From positions 1-39,007 of the forward strand of contig LJTR01000004.1 of NCBI GenBank assembly GCA_001303465.1: DNA of 39,007 nucleotides, in the 5' to 3' direction. How positions within the stretch are numbered: the stretch's first letter is position 1; each line of letters opens with the position of its first letter. Below, piece after piece: positions 1-7,575 of this stretch. The stretch comes from Phycisphaerae bacterium SG8_4 (GTDB lineage: Bacteria > Planctomycetota > Phycisphaerae > Sedimentisphaerales > Anaerobacaceae). A program made the position numbers and the translations under genes. A model generated the notes under the pieces. It saw only the letters and a program-made list of their open reading frames with translations, did not search any database and was not told where the DNA came from.

Positions 1-652
1 CGATTTTCTGTCCAATTCCCGTAAGATCCTGGATACCTTTCTTCGACATTGTCCTTTCGGCAAATTGATTACAGAATGCGTGAAAATCAATGAACATATT
101 GTACATGCCATATGCTCCCTCCGGCGGCAGGGCGTTGCCGTTGTCGTCTTTCAGGCCCTGGAATCTCCCATGGTCGATGCCATATACCAGCCCTCCATGG
201 CTGAAACTGCCGTCATCCGACCGCTTGAACAGATATGACCATCCATTGAGAGCGGGAATGTGAACCTCAGGTTCCTTCTCTTTTAGAATTGTCAGCTTGA
301 CGCAGGTGTACCGGAAGCCATCCTGAGCAGACTGACCGGCCGGCACACACATCAGGAGCAGCCTTACTGTGACTGGGACTGTGCGGGTGCCGTCCTCGGC
401 AAGATAGACGACCGTCGTCTCCATGCAGTAGTAGCGTGACTCCGCCGACCGCTCTGGCGCCAGGTCGTATGTTTTTCCAAGGATTGCCTGAGCTGCTGAT
501 TGCGCTACAGGTTCGTCATTTCTTAGTGCAACGTTTGTTGAGGTCTGTACTGCTGCAGCATTCGCTGATTGTTCTTTCTGCGTGGAACGCCAGACAGATG
601 TCGTAAGCAACATAATGACGGCAACAATAATCGTGAATACTCTTCTTGACAT
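1..652 (-). CDS. Secreted protein of unknown function, C-terminus outside window
   Basis: I do not recognise a characterised family. The frame is open from the ATG at 652 to the window edge, giving about 217 residues. A basic start (MSRRVF) and a hydrophobic stretch over residues 7-17 look like a signal peptide. An AAGGAG ribosome site lies upstream of the ATG. The protein is a clear paralogue of the one encoded at 3399-4370: both share CVPA, EYTC/RYTC, EVHIPAL/EVEIPAL, GIDH, a PP-AYH/PP-AYG stretch, FIDFH-FCN, FAER, GIQDL and IGQ. It lies downstream of the padR-like gene on the same strand, with a conserved 97-nt element in between. The function cannot be read from the sequence; export to the periplasm is an inference from the signal peptide. 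Confidence 0.8.
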   Translation of the reverse strand, partial: MSRRVFTIIVAVIMLLTTSVWRSTQKEQSANAAAVQTSTNVALRNDEPVAQSAAQAILGKTYDLAPERSAESRYYCMETTVVYLAEDGTRTVPVTVRLLLMCVPAGQSAQDGFRYTCVKLTILKEKEPEVHIPALNGWSYLFKRSDDGSFSHGGLVYGIDHGRFQGLKDDNGNALPPEGAYGMYNMFIDFHAFCNQFAERTMSKKGIQDLTGIGQKI

Positions 653-678
653 TTTGGATCTCCTTTCGAACATGGGTT

Positions 679-775
679 TATACCCTTCAGGGTAGTAAAT
701 TCCCGCGAGTACGATCATAAATTGTTGTAAAGCTACTTGCCCACGCAAGAACGCGAAATTTCAATCACGAGCACC
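679..775 (-). promoter_or_regulatory. Conserved upstream element, copy 1
   Basis: About 97 nt that recur at 34641-34740 with roughly three quarters identity and one 3-nt indel. Read on the minus strand, conserved blocks include GATTGAAA, CGTTC, TTACAA and CTCGCGGGAATTTA, ending in a TACCC/GGGTA hairpin. GGGAAT (704-699) and GGTATA (684-679) are exactly 14 nt apart in both copies, which resembles an ECF sigma promoter. It lies 27 nt upstream of the start at 652. Copy 1 can also form a CTTGC-CCAC-GCAAG hairpin at 736-749 that copy 2 does not keep. Confidence 0.6.
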
Positions 776-794
776 ATACTGACTTCTTTTCGTA

Positions 795-1346
795 CTACTC
801 TCTTGCAAGTTCTTTGACAGCTCGTTTCGCCCACTTGGCGTTCATCTCATAGTTGTTGATCCCGTTTTCCATTGCCAATTTCCCACAGGCCGGTAGTATT
901 ACTTTGATCTGATCCTGGTATTGCCTTAGCGAGCACAGGTGAGATTCAGTCTCCGTCAGAAATTCCTCCAGAAACCTGAGCGTGCATTCTCGTCCGACGA
1001 GTTCGTCCATGAATGCGAAACGCAGCATAAGATCATCCATGCGCCATATCACATCCTCTTTGGTGACTGTTTGTTGAAGACGCCGTTTGAGCATGTTTAG
1101 TCCTTTTGCCGTGATCCGGTAAATCATTCTTGGGCGAAGCTCTTTCTTTTTGTCGATGCTGCCCCGAATCCATCCACTCTTCTCGATACGCTTTAGAGCG
1201 GGGTAGATTGCGCCCGGGCTCGAACTGAAATGACCCATCGGCGTCGTTGAGAAGATCTTTCGCAGGTCGTAGCCGGAACGGGGTCTCTGGGCAATCAGGC
1301 CCAACACGGCCAAAGATAGCGTCGATATAGCAGTCTTTTCGTTCAT
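795..1346 (-). CDS. PadR-family transcriptional regulator
   Basis: A protein of about 183 residues with the PadR layout: an N-terminal winged helix-turn-helix (residues 8-90, with LAVLGLIAQRPRSGYDL and the PGAIYPALKRIEKSGW recognition region) and a C-terminal helical dimerisation part (PadR C-terminal type, with LRFLEEFLTE). PadR proteins are usually repressors responding to small molecules or envelope stress. I chose the ATG at 1346 rather than the upstream TTG at 1358, because homology starts after it and a TATTAT box lies only about 14 nt upstream, so the transcript is likely almost leaderless. A dyad covering that box suggests autorepression. Nearest possible targets are the secreted protein downstream and the ECF operon upstream; which it controls is unknown. 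Confidence 0.9.
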   Translation of the reverse strand: MNEKTAISTLSLAVLGLIAQRPRSGYDLRKIFSTTPMGHFSSSPGAIYPALKRIEKSGWIRGSIDKKKELRPRMIYRITAKGLNMLKRRLQQTVTKEDVIWRMDDLMLRFAFMDELVGRECTLRFLEEFLTETESHLCSLRQYQDQIKVILPACGKLAMENGINNYEMNAKWAKRAVKELARE

Positions 1347-1359
1347 AATACTAAACAAT

Positions 1360-1376
1360 ATAATACGAATCGTAAT
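1360..1376 (-). promoter_or_regulatory. padR promoter and probable autoregulatory dyad
   Basis: TACGA-A-TCGTA (1364-1374) is a perfect dyad with a 1-nt centre inside TAATACGAATCGTAATA. On the minus strand the hexamer TATTAT (1365-1360) is a good -10 candidate and overlaps the dyad, so a bound repressor would block the promoter. That the PadR protein is the ligand of this site is inferred from its position. Confidence 0.5.
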
Positions 1377-1392
1377 AAACTGTGGTGAGAAA

Positions 1393-1417
1393 AGGCCGGG
1401 CAGGATTGACCCGGCCT
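1393..1417 (-). terminator. Rho-independent terminator after the sigma/anti-sigma operon
   Basis: The stem AGGCCGGG/CCCGGCCT (8 bp, 9-nt loop) is followed on the minus strand by TTTTCTC. It sits about 25 nt past the stop codon of the anti-sigma gene, where the operon would end. Confidence 0.7.
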
Positions 1418-1440
1418 CTGTGAAACATACCTAAATTGAT

Positions 1441-2739
1441 TTAATTCGGAAGGTCTTTTGCCTCAAGGTCCTTGATGCTCAGGTCACCGTAGATGACGCG
1501 GTAAGTCAGCTGACCTTGTGGCCGATACCAGAAAATGGGCGTATCGGCTTCACCGACTTTAACGCCGGCCCCGGCGTAGTGCCATTCGCCGCCCTGGTTT
1601 TCCAGCGTCTGGTGGAACATCAGTCCGCGTGCGAAGCTCATCCCGATCTGTGTCCCTTGCTCCTCGGAGATCTGCATTGCGTCGACTTTCCGGACCAGTG
1701 TTGGCATGTCTTTCATGGCGCTCTGGGAGCCTACGGCCTCCGGGAATGTGCCGTCCCCGATTATTTCGGCCCAGATTCTCAGGCTCTCGGCGAAGTCTTC
1801 CTCGGTAGCGTTGCCCAGTGCAATGTCCGTCTTCTGCAATGCATATCCTTCAGGGACCTCCATGCTCACCAACGATTCGTCCACGTCAGCATCAAACTCG
1901 AAGTTTTTCATGGTGAAGGAAAGATCTTGCCCGATCCGAGCTTCGATCCGTATTGGATGAGCGGTTTGCGGGTCGGCCCAGATTGTCACTTGTTCGTTCT
2001 GACCTCTGCCCACGAACACGACTGCCTTTTGTCCTTCGATTACCTGTTCGCCGAGCTCTTCAACCTGGCCATCCTGCAACTGTCGTACGATCTCGCGAAC
2101 GAACTTTATATAGCTTCGGTGCCTATCCCCGAGGTCTCCGGTCATATCGACATAGACTGCAGTTTTTGCTTCGGCGTCAAGCCCAAGTAATTTTGCATTG
2201 TCTGTATCGATAATCATAGTCATGTTCGGCATGTTAGACATGGTCTTTCTCATTCGCGAATCGACGACGATCTCGTGCGAAACTATGCCCGTATCATCGG
2301 TGCCCAAGATCATATCGAAGACTACAGTCCTGGCGTTTAGAATCGGCTCGATGACCTTGGCCCACGTCACGGATGGAGCCATGATATAGTTGATGCCAAG
2401 TGCTGCAATGATAATCACAGCCGCTGCCGCCGCTATTCTCGTTGCTGGACTCTTCATGATAATTCTCCTTATCTTAAGGCCTTCGGCGGCCTTTTCGGCG
2501 GCTTTGAGCCTTACTTTCTGTTCTCTGACAATTAGGTTCATAACGTTGTTTTCAAGGTCGCTCTGGACGAGAACCTTGCCGTTACTCTCGAGGCGGTCCT
2601 GAAGACTTCTCAGGGTCTCGGCTTCGGCCTTGCAGGCGCTGCAATCGGCCAGATGTCCGACGACGGCCTGCTCTCGTGATTTGTCCAGAAGCCCTTCCAT
2701 CTGTTCGACCAGGAGTTCTTTGCATTCTGTGCAGTTCAT
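1441..2739 (-). CDS. Zinc-finger anti-sigma factor with lipoprotein-carrier-like domain
   Basis: 432 residues. The N-terminus carries an anti-sigma zinc finger (zf-HC2 type: CTEC at 3-6, then HLADCSAC near 30-36, giving the H-x3-C-x2-C core) expected to bind the sigma factor in the cytoplasm. A hydrophobic segment around residues 100-120 (AAAAAVIIIAALGINYIM) is the single membrane span. The rest is a periplasmic region resembling LolA/MucB-type lipid-binding domains, common in planctomycete anti-sigma proteins. Its start overlaps the sigma stop codon by 4 bp (ATGA), so the two are translationally coupled. The sensing role of the outer domain is inferred from the MucB/RseB analogy. It is longer than classic RseA/MucA proteins, in effect fusing anti-sigma and sensor. 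Confidence 0.85.
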   Translation of the reverse strand: MNCTECKELLVEQMEGLLDKSREQAVVGHLADCSACKAEAETLRSLQDRLESNGKVLVQSDLENNVMNLIVREQKVRLKAAEKAAEGLKIRRIIMKSPATRIAAAAAVIIIAALGINYIMAPSVTWAKVIEPILNARTVVFDMILGTDDTGIVSHEIVVDSRMRKTMSNMPNMTMIIDTDNAKLLGLDAEAKTAVYVDMTGDLGDRHRSYIKFVREIVRQLQDGQVEELGEQVIEGQKAVVFVGRGQNEQVTIWADPQTAHPIRIEARIGQDLSFTMKNFEFDADVDESLVSMEVPEGYALQKTDIALGNATEEDFAESLRIWAEIIGDGTFPEAVGSQSAMKDMPTLVRKVDAMQISEEQGTQIGMSFARGLMFHQTLENQGGEWHYAGAGVKVGEADTPIFWYRPQGQLTYRVIYGDLSIKDLEAKDLPN

Positions 2740-3284
2740 TTTTCCACCTCGTGAAATTCTGTCTGTGCCTGCTGATTAAGCGACTGCCTAAGCATGGCAT
2801 AGGCCCGTGAAAGTGTTTTCGTGACCGTGCCCAACGGCATGCTGAGCCGCTCGGCGATATCGTTACAGGTGTGCTGGCCGTAGTATCGCAGCAGGATGAC
2901 CTGCCGATACGCCTCGGGCAGCTCGGCTATTGCCGTTTCGAGAGCATAATCTTGAGACAATTCGGTGCCGCCGGATTCTTCGCTGAATGCACGGACAATC
3001 TCTTTCTGACGCCGGAGTTGCTCTTTTCTCTGGTGCTCTTTTGCCACCCGATCGGCGATTCCGAGCAGCCATGAAAAGAGCGAATCGGGTTTCCTTAATT
3101 TGGCCATATTGAAGTAGGCCCTCACAAGGGTCTCTTGTGTAGCCTCCTCGGCCCGGTCCTTATCGCCCATTTTGCCGGCAAGATGGGCGAGCAAGACCGC
3201 CTGATAGCGCCGCACTACAAACCGAAAATCATCCGGATGGCCATCCAGGCAACGCTCAACATAGTATTTGTCAGTTTCAGACAT
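2736..3284 (-). CDS. ECF RNA polymerase sigma factor
   Basis: 182 residues, the normal size for ECF (sigma-70 group 4) factors. Region 2 covers about residues 15-85 (FRFVVRRYQAVLLAHLAG, then DRAEEATQETLVRAYFNM, matching the -10 recognition helix area), and region 4 covers about 115-170 with the helix-turn-helix CNDIAERLSMPLGTVTKTLS. No extra N- or C-terminal domains are present. It forms an operon with the overlapping anti-sigma gene. Control is expected through release from that membrane-bound partner. Its regulon is unknown; the ECF-promoter-like boxes inside the two conserved elements at 679-775 and 34641-34740 are possible targets, which is speculation. Confidence 0.93.
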   Translation of the reverse strand: MSETDKYYVERCLDGHPDDFRFVVRRYQAVLLAHLAGKMGDKDRAEEATQETLVRAYFNMAKLRKPDSLFSWLLGIADRVAKEHQRKEQLRRQKEIVRAFSEESGGTELSQDYALETAIAELPEAYRQVILLRYYGQHTCNDIAERLSMPLGTVTKTLSRAYAMLRQSLNQQAQTEFHEVEK

Positions 3285-3310
3285 CTTGGCACCTCTAAAT
3301 TTCTCAAAGA

Positions 3311-3340
3311 TTCCACCGTCAGGTGTCCCTTACGGGAGTG
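3311..3340. repeat. Small double-hairpin repeat, copy A
   Basis: TCCACCGTCAGGTGTCCC followed by TTACGGGAGTG. It contains the hairpins CACC-GTCA-GGTG and TCCC-TTAC-GGGA. A close copy with 17 of its first 18 bases matching lies at 13482-13509, again in an intergenic space. Here it lies just upstream of the sigma factor gene. Confidence 0.4.
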
Positions 3341-3398
3341 CTCTCGGTATATAGTGCCTGATTCGCTGTGTTTGCGACACAAAAAATCGCATGGCGAG

Positions 3399-4370
3399 CT
3401 ATTGGCTCGTAAATTCTACTGCCGTGACATTTCGGATGAGTATATCCCGTTCGATGACGGCATTGACCTTGTTTGGCGGCATCGGCAAAGTTACTTCGGT
3501 AACGACGAACTCATCCAAAGTTGCCTTCTTGACCCAATTCGTTGCGAGATCGATGTAGAGATCACCCATGTAGTGAGAACTTCCTTTGGTCCGTATTTCC
3601 ATATTCGGCATGGGATTCACGATCATCTGGAACGAGCTTTCTCCGGAATCATAGCCTACTAGCGCGCACGTTGCCCCGGCTACCCGACTGATGCCCTTGA
3701 ACTCCAGCGTCACCTCTCCGTTCTTAAATGTCGATCCCTTGGATACGTTGCTCCCCACATTTACAGGGGCTTCAGCGAATGCCGCCGCGTGTACGATCCG
3801 CTGGCCTATGCTTCTGAGGTCTTGAATACCGGCTGCGCCGTCCACTCGCTCGGCAAATATGTTGCAGAATCCATGAAAATCGATGAATGCGTTGTACACA
3901 TGGTACGCTTTGTCCGGAGGCATCGCTTTGTTATTCGCGTCTACGAGATTTTCGAACGGGGCGTGATCGATGCCCAGAGTTTGTCCTTTCTTATCGATGC
4001 CTGTGGGCGGAATCTTGAACACATACGTCCAATTCTTCAACGCGGGAATCTCAACTTCCGGCTCATCGCCCAACTGCACTGTGAATTTCGTACACGTGTA
4101 CTCGTCCCCTTTTGTGCCTGCTAACTGCGCGGGTACACATTTCAAACGCAGCCGGAAGACATCTAAGCCGACGCGCTTTCCGTCGAGCGCATAGTGGATG
4201 AGCTTCGATTCCATGAGGAAGTACTGTGTTTGCAGTGAACGCTCACCTCCTAAATCGAAGTTCTGCCGCAAAATCGCACCATTCGGGCTGGCTGATTCCG
4301 CCGTTGACTCAGATGCCGCACTGCAAATCACCAACCAACTCAGTAATGTCAACGTCGTCTCTCGTTTCAT
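3399..4370 (-). CDS. Secreted protein of unknown function (paralogue of the 1-652 gene)
   Basis: 323 residues. A basic/hydrophobic N-terminus (MKRETTLTLLSWLVICSAA) is a probable signal peptide. No known catalytic motif or lipobox is obvious. The middle part (about residues 70-200) aligns with the protein encoded at 1-652, including CVPA, EYTC, EVEIPAL, GIDHAPF, FIDFHGFCN, FAER and GIQDL, so the two form a local family. The C-terminal half is rich in short beta-like stretches. The genes flank the padR and ECF sigma/anti-sigma genes on the same strand, hinting at a shared regulatory context. It is separated from the sigma gene by 114 nt and is upstream of it. I cannot assign a function. Confidence 0.8.
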   Translation of the reverse strand: MKRETTLTLLSWLVICSAASESTAESASPNGAILRQNFDLGGERSLQTQYFLMESKLIHYALDGKRVGLDVFRLRLKCVPAQLAGTKGDEYTCTKFTVQLGDEPEVEIPALKNWTYVFKIPPTGIDKKGQTLGIDHAPFENLVDANNKAMPPDKAYHVYNAFIDFHGFCNIFAERVDGAAGIQDLRSIGQRIVHAAAFAEAPVNVGSNVSKGSTFKNGEVTLEFKGISRVAGATCALVGYDSGESSFQMIVNPMPNMEIRTKGSSHYMGDLYIDLATNWVKKATLDEFVVTEVTLPMPPNKVNAVIERDILIRNVTAVEFTSQ

Positions 4371-4607
4371 GGCTCAAATCTCCCAAAAACTCTCTTGTCC
4401 TTTGCATTATCGCACAATGAAATCCACCAGCAGATCTTTATAACTCATGTTCTCACAATATGGTGCGGGATTTGACGGATTTGCGACAGAAAAAGAACGA
4501 TGGCCAAGAACTTCTGGTGTGATCTCAGCCGTCGCATAAGGAAAGCCGGGTCATGTAAACCCGGCTCTGCTTTTGTTCAAGCGTCTTGAAGAAGGGCTTT
4601 GTGTCGT
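4371..4607. other. Intergenic stretch without a gene
   Basis: 237 nt between two minus-strand genes. It holds the terminator at 4544-4566 and presumably the promoter of the gene starting at 4370; no convincing -35/-10 pair or RNA gene is visible. Confidence 0.5.
4544..4566 (-). terminator. Rho-independent terminator after the BlaI/M56 operon
   Basis: A perfect 8-bp stem AGCCGGGT/ACCCGGCT with a 7-nt loop, followed on the minus strand by TTCCTTAT. It lies about 40 nt beyond the stop of the M56 peptidase gene. Its stem resembles that of the terminator at 1393-1417. Confidence 0.6.
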
Positions 4608-7139
4608 CTACAGTACAGGCGAATCCTGTGCAGGGGAATGCCACGTGAGGCTGATGCTCCCCATATCCGTGGTCATACGGATATTTCCCTGCCCGGCGCC
4701 AATCGTACCTTGCGCGCCTTTCCGGAACATGTCGGACTGACTGATCTCCAGGGGCAGGTCGCTCTTGATCGATCCCATTTTCGTCTGGACGCTGAGTACG
4801 GCCGAGAGATCCTTGGGTGCGACGAACTCGATCGAACCCATCTTTGTGTGCAGTTCGAGGTCGCCGGTCGTGTTAACGGCTTTGATGGCGCCCATATCAG
4901 CCACGGCCTTGATCTTGCCTTCGAGATCGTACAGCTCGACGCTGCCCATCTTCGTCTGGAGGTCGGGCAGGACGCCAGGGGGCACTGAGATGTGGAGATC
5001 TACAGTAAGGTCTTCCCATTGACCGCCGTCGCGCCTGACTGGCTTGAGGTAGTATCTTTTGTCTGATGAGTCTACTTTCATTCCTACCGCTGCAACCTTT
5101 GCACGTGCCTGATCGGATGACTCGGCCTTTCCCCGGATGATCGCTCTGACGTCGCCGGTGCCGTCTTTGCTGGGACGCAGGACGATCCTGCCCATGTCGT
5201 TTCTTATTACAAACGAGGCGCCGGCTTTGACCTTTGACACAAAGTGCATCTGAGTAGTCGCGACAACCTTACCGTCCTTGTCCTTCGTGATCTCGATGTC
5301 TCGGCCCGATTCACCGGCGGCAACCGCCTCGCCTGGCAGGGTCGGGGCTATTCCGGCAATCTCGCCGGGGGTGCTGATTTCCGGCATGCTGACAGCCAGT
5401 GGCGCAAACTCCGGGAGCACCATAGGGGGCATCGGCGCAACAGGCGCCGGCATTGACGGCATGGGTGGCATCACAGGCATCGGACCGGGCTCCGGCATCG
5501 GGCCGGGCTCGCCCCCACTGATTCTCATCTGTGCTTGCGCCATACTTTGAGCCCACTTCTGCATATCTTTCTGCCACTGCTTGAATTTGTCGCTCTCGGC
5601 CCATTCTTCGTACCCTTGAGCCCATTTCTCCATCTGCTTGGCCCATTGCCCCCAGTATTCAGCTTGCGCCTTGGTCTTCTGGGCTTCGGCAAGAGACTTT
5701 ACTTTCGCCGACTTGTCTTTGGCTTCCTTCACCTTCAATTCAGCGTGTGCGGCGTGCTCGGCGGCCTGATGGGCCTGATTGCTCGCGTCGTGCTCGGCGT
5801 GCGAGACAGCCCGAAGTTCATACTGGAGTTTCTGTTTCTCAAGCTGCAACTGCTGCAACTGGAACTGAAGAGCTTTCATCGCCTTGAGCAATTGTTCTCT
5901 GTTCTGCGCCAGCTCCTGCTCGGTCTCCGAGCTTGTCGAATTCTCAGCGGAGTCAACTGCAGCTGCTTTGGAGTCGGTGCTGGAACTGTCCGACACGGAG
6001 TCCTGCTGGGCCTGTGCCATCGGCAACACGCAGGCGACCAGAGCCAGGACTGTAATGACAACGACTGATTTCTTCATTCTTTGGTACCTCCAAATAGGTT
6101 TTTCGAGCCAGTTAATTCGGGAGATCAGACAATTCGAATCCTCGAACAGGCCGACAAGGCCCAGTCCGTATTCGATGGGAGTAACCAGAAACTGACGGGC
6201 TGCCTCCAGAAGGGTCCGGCGATACTCAACCGTCCTTTCCCCTAGCAAGCCAGCCACGGTTGCGTCGCAGCACAGCTCTCGCAGGTGGCGCAGCCGCCGG
6301 CGAACGAGCCAGAGCAAGGGATTGTACCAGTACATCACCTGCAAGAGCATATAGAAACTGTGCACAACCAGGTCGCCCCGTTTGATATGCGCCAGCTCGT
6401 GCAGCAGAAGGTGTTCTGTATCCTTGCGCGAAAGGTTGCGAATGTAGCCGACCGGCATGAGCAGGACCGGCCGGAACAATCCGAAAACGGCGGGAGTCTG
6501 AATGTTGCCCGTCACGACGACCGTCGGTTTTCGCCGAAGTCCAAGGCGTTTGGCGCAATGAGCCAGTTGGTCGTGGAAGGACTCCGGCAGAGATGCTCTG
6601 CCCGATTTGTCCGGGTGTTCTCGTCGGAGCCTGCGAAGTCTCACCAGCAGCCATGAGCCCAGGGCCGCCATGCCCAGAAACCATACGGCCATCGCGTAGC
6701 TTCGCCAATCGAGCCGGGGCCCGGCCGTTTGGGCCGGCCTGTTACTACCGACAGAGTCGCCCGCCACGCCAATGTCTTCAACGGTCAATATGAGATGTGC
6801 CTCGGATTGAGCTGCGAGATGTGTGATCCTGTCATTGAAGAATGGAAGCACCGGCGGTAGCTTCTCTGTGACTTGCGGCTCACTGATTGCCATCTCCAGC
6901 ATGTGCGTAGCGATCGGTCTGAGCTTTGGCGCGAGGCCGCTGGGCAAGGACAGGGCGGGCGAGAAGACGAGTTTGACCAGGATCAGTGACCAAAGGGCAT
7001 ATCGCAACTGCGGCCAGGCCCATCTGCGGATCAGCCTATCGACCAGGGCTATCAGGGCAATTAGCAATCCGGCCTGCCAGAACATCGCCGAGGTCCAGCC
7101 CCACCACAATTGCGCCAGGTGATTAATCTGTTCGATCAT
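4608..7139 (-). CDS. BlaR1/MecR1-like M56 membrane metallopeptidase with adhesin-like C-terminus
   Basis: 843 residues. N-terminal membrane spans lie around 17-35, 47-62 and 148-165, then a cytoplasmic M56 zinc peptidase domain with HELAH at 247-251 and a likely third ligand Glu in RELCCDA (288), then a fourth span around 359-377. BlaR1-type proteins cleave the BlaI repressor on sensing an outside signal. Instead of the penicillin-binding sensor domain, the outside part here has a Gln/Ala/Lys-rich coiled coil (about 400-540), a Pro/Met-rich linker (about 545-600) and a repetitive beta region (about 610-843) with repeated TKMGS/TDMGS units, like DUF4097 adhesin-type domains. The blaI-like gene lies 12 nt upstream, so they form an operon. 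Beta-lactam sensing is therefore unlikely; the real signal is unknown. Confidence 0.88.
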   Translation of the reverse strand: MIEQINHLAQLWWGWTSAMFWQAGLLIALIALVDRLIRRWAWPQLRYALWSLILVKLVFSPALSLPSGLAPKLRPIATHMLEMAISEPQVTEKLPPVLPFFNDRITHLAAQSEAHLILTVEDIGVAGDSVGSNRPAQTAGPRLDWRSYAMAVWFLGMAALGSWLLVRLRRLRREHPDKSGRASLPESFHDQLAHCAKRLGLRRKPTVVVTGNIQTPAVFGLFRPVLLMPVGYIRNLSRKDTEHLLLHELAHIKRGDLVVHSFYMLLQVMYWYNPLLWLVRRRLRHLRELCCDATVAGLLGERTVEYRRTLLEAARQFLVTPIEYGLGLVGLFEDSNCLISRINWLEKPIWRYQRMKKSVVVITVLALVACVLPMAQAQQDSVSDSSSTDSKAAAVDSAENSTSSETEQELAQNREQLLKAMKALQFQLQQLQLEKQKLQYELRAVSHAEHDASNQAHQAAEHAAHAELKVKEAKDKSAKVKSLAEAQKTKAQAEYWGQWAKQMEKWAQGYEEWAESDKFKQWQKDMQKWAQSMAQAQMRISGGEPGPMPEPGPMPVMPPMPSMPAPVAPMPPMVLPEFAPLAVSMPEISTPGEIAGIAPTLPGEAVAAGESGRDIEITKDKDGKVVATTQMHFVSKVKAGASFVIRNDMGRIVLRPSKDGTGDVRAIIRGKAESSDQARAKVAAVGMKVDSSDKRYYLKPVRRDGGQWEDLTVDLHISVPPGVLPDLQTKMGSVELYDLEGKIKAVADMGAIKAVNTTGDLELHTKMGSIEFVAPKDLSAVLSVQTKMGSIKSDLPLEISQSDMFRKGAQGTIGAGQGNIRMTTDMGSISLTWHSPAQDSPVL

Positions 7140-7151
7140 CTTGCTTATTCC

Positions 7152-7517
7152 CTACTTTCCGGATTCTTCGTTCAACTTTTCGATCAGCTCTCTCTTTTGC
7201 CTGGCGGTCAGCTGCTGTTCTTCCAGCAGAAAGTGCACGAGCGGGCCCGTCGCCCCGTCAAAAGCCTGATCAAGCATTGACGTAAAGGCGCTGAGGCGCG
7301 CCTTTCTTTGCGACAGCAGCGGTTCGTACAGGCTGGTGTTGCCCCGCTTCTGCTCGCCGACTGCGTTCTTTTCGACCAGCCGCGAGAGCATTGTCTTAAT
7401 AGTTGTGTACGCCCAGCTCACACCGTTTGGCAGGCGAGTCATAATCTGCCTGGCCGTCGCCGGGTGCTTCTTCCACAACGCCTTCATGATTTGCCATTCT
7501 GCTTGTGTCAGTTTCAT
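7152..7517 (-). CDS. BlaI/MecI/CopY-family repressor
   Basis: 121 residues, the usual family length. The winged helix domain spans about residues 1-75 (LTQAEWQIMKALW, then SWAYTTIKTMLSRLVEK as the recognition helix), followed by a helical dimerisation/cleavage region. Family members bind operators as dimers and are inactivated by proteolysis by the partner M56 peptidase, which is encoded 12 nt downstream. The ATG at 7517 is supported by AAGGAG nine nt upstream. Two dyads overlap its promoter, consistent with autoregulation. The divergent sulfatase gene shares the intergenic region and might be co-regulated, but its start is about 370 nt from the operators. Confidence 0.93.
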   Translation of the reverse strand: MKLTQAEWQIMKALWKKHPATARQIMTRLPNGVSWAYTTIKTMLSRLVEKNAVGEQKRGNTSLYEPLLSQRKARLSAFTSMLDQAFDGATGPLVHFLLEEQQLTARQKRELIEKLNEESGK

Positions 7518-7530
7518 TGTCTGATCTCCT

Positions 7531-7575
7531 TCTACAAACGTAGAAGAATTCTACTACATATGTCGAAGATACCAA
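7531..7575 (-). promoter_or_regulatory. blaI promoter with overlapping repressor dyads
   Basis: On the minus strand TTGGTA (7575-7570) and TAGAAT (7553-7548) are 16 nt apart, a good sigma-70 pair. Three dyads cover it: GTAGAA-GAA-TTCTAC (7540-7554) over the -10, ACATATGT (7556-7563) in the spacer, which matches the core of the known BlaI operator, and TCTAC-AAAC-GTAGA (7531-7544) just downstream. The layout fits autorepression by the BlaI-like protein. Confidence 0.6.

Noticed and set aside
679-775. Known riboswitch such as a cyclic-di-GMP aptamer
   Set aside because: The conserved blocks do not match any riboswitch consensus I know, and the hairpins are too short for one.
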